Assembly: GCA_022865965.1 (NCBI GenBank)
Contig: JALHTS010000459.1
Span: 1 to 16,188, forward strand
DNA length: 16,188 nt
Source of the DNA: Ignavibacteriaceae bacterium
GTDB lineage: Bacteria; Bacteroidota; Ignavibacteria; Ignavibacteriales; Ignavibacteriaceae
Reading direction: 5' to 3'
The notes below the pieces were generated by a model. It was not told the origin of the DNA. It saw only the letters and a program-made list of their open reading frames with translations, and made no database searches. Below, piece after piece: positions 15,813 through 16,188 of the stretch. The first letter of the stretch is position 1, and each line of letters opens with the position of its first letter. Made by a program: the position numbers and the translations under genes.

Positions 15813-15842
15813 AAAACTGCTAAAAAATAGCAGCTATTTTTT
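15813..15842 (-). terminator. Terminator-like hairpin at the end of the right-hand kinase gene
   Basis: On the minus strand CTGCTA, a 5-base T loop and TAGCAG (15817-15833) form a 6-bp stem followed by TTTTCTT. It begins directly after the TAG stop. An overlapping alternative, AAAAAATAG-CTG-CTATTTTTT (15822-15842), includes the stop codon and cannot form at the same time. Either would separate the kinase from the control region downstream. Confidence 0.55.
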
Positions 15843-16188
15843 CTTAATGGGAAGAATAATACAGAAGCAAGTCCCCGGTTTATCAACTGTTCCAAGATGT
15901 GAAGGACTTTTGACTTTTATAGTTCCTTTATGCCTTTCAATAATTTGTTTAACAACAGGAAGCCCTATACCCGCTCCTTCGTATTCACTTAATTTAATAT
16001 TGGAACCCCGGTAAAATTCTTTAAATATTTTATATTCCTCATTTTCTGGTATTCCAATTCCATTATCACAAACATTTATTATCAAATCATCGTCTTTATT
16101 TGCAAGAGTAACTTCAATAATTCCTTCAAAATCTACATATTTAATAGCATTGTTGATTAGATTCGATATTGCAATTTGCATTAAAAAA
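15834..16188 (-). CDS. Sensor histidine kinase, C-terminal ATPase domain (runs off the right edge)
   Basis: About 118 codons of a HATPase domain, open to the window edge, so the start is outside. The ATP-binding motifs are intact: N box SNLINNAIKYV, G1 DNGIGIP, the F box FKEFYRGS and G2 GAGIGLPVVKQII, ending CFCIILPIKKK. It resembles the HisKA/HATPase kinases of phytochrome-like or PAS/GAF sensor proteins (FYRGS, LPVVKQIIERHKG) more than the NtrB-like kinase at 10591-12618. The sensor part and partner regulator are not visible. A terminator-like hairpin follows immediately, so it is probably not part of the sigma-54 block. Confidence 0.93.
   Translation of the reverse strand, partial: FLMQIAISNLINNAIKYVDFEGIIEVTLANKDDDLIINVCDNGIGIPENEEYKIFKEFYRGSNIKLSEYEGAGIGLPVVKQIIERHKGTIKVKSPSHLGTVDKPGTCFCIILPIKKK

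Noticed and set aside
15647..15895. 82-codon minus-strand frame overlapping the kinase end
   Set aside because: It begins in another frame of the HATPase domain, crosses the terminator hairpin and has no ribosome site or recognisable pattern.

Overview
The window is an AT-rich stretch (roughly one third G+C by eye) of a bacterial chromosome. Gene content points to the Bacteroidota/Chlorobiota/Ignavibacteriota group, most likely an Ignavibacteria-type organism: a DUF3109 protein next to rpoN, an hslVU pair, a very large secreted lamin-tail-domain protein with a FlgD-like or type IX-secretion-like C-terminus, and AT-rich gene starts with uneven Shine-Dalgarno sequences. This placement is inferred from family knowledge and was not tested by any search.

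Layout. (1) 1-3500, minus strand: a tightly packed run read DUF3109 protein > rpoN (sigma-54) > ICMT/NnrU-like membrane methyltransferase > hslV > hslU (hslU leaves the window on the left). Neighbouring ORFs overlap by one base or are one base apart, except for 49 bases between hslV and hslU. (2) 3645-9155, plus strand: a short-chain dehydrogenase with a TTG start, then a 1562-residue exported protein built from six lamin-tail domains, four CARDB-like Ig domains and a C-terminal sorting-type Ig domain. (3) 9200-9821, minus strand: a zinc-ribbon + B-box + DUF2007-like protein, preceded by an overlapping candidate 45-codon ORF. (4) 9855-15599: a self-contained sigma-54 signalling block. (5) 15834 to the right edge: the C-terminal ATPase domain of a second, unrelated histidine kinase on the minus strand.

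The sigma-54 block is the notable part. A membrane sensor kinase (10591-12618) and an NtrC-type response regulator with an intact GAFTGA motif (12615-13991) overlap by four bases. On either side lie genes for small exported proteins that share the motif F-[VI]-D-x-D-G-D-G-I-x-D-N but are otherwise different. Each has a -24/-12 type promoter (TGGCAC-N5-TTGG at 10433-10447; CGGCAC-N5-TTGT at 15500-15514). Upstream of each promoter are two copies of a dyad of the form TCGAC-N6-GTCGA, spaced 21-22 bp centre to centre and lying at about -83 to -109 from the predicted start. One copy is perfect and the other three are degenerate. The right-hand promoter also appears to drive an outer-membrane beta-barrel gene (13988-15082). 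The simplest reading is a local regulon: envelope signal > kinase > regulator > two exported DxDGDG proteins and one outer-membrane barrel, transcribed by the RpoN encoded in the same window. The layout resembles the zraP/zraSR arrangement, but the effector proteins do not look like ZraP.

I found no rRNA, tRNA, CRISPR array, complete insertion sequence or phage gene.
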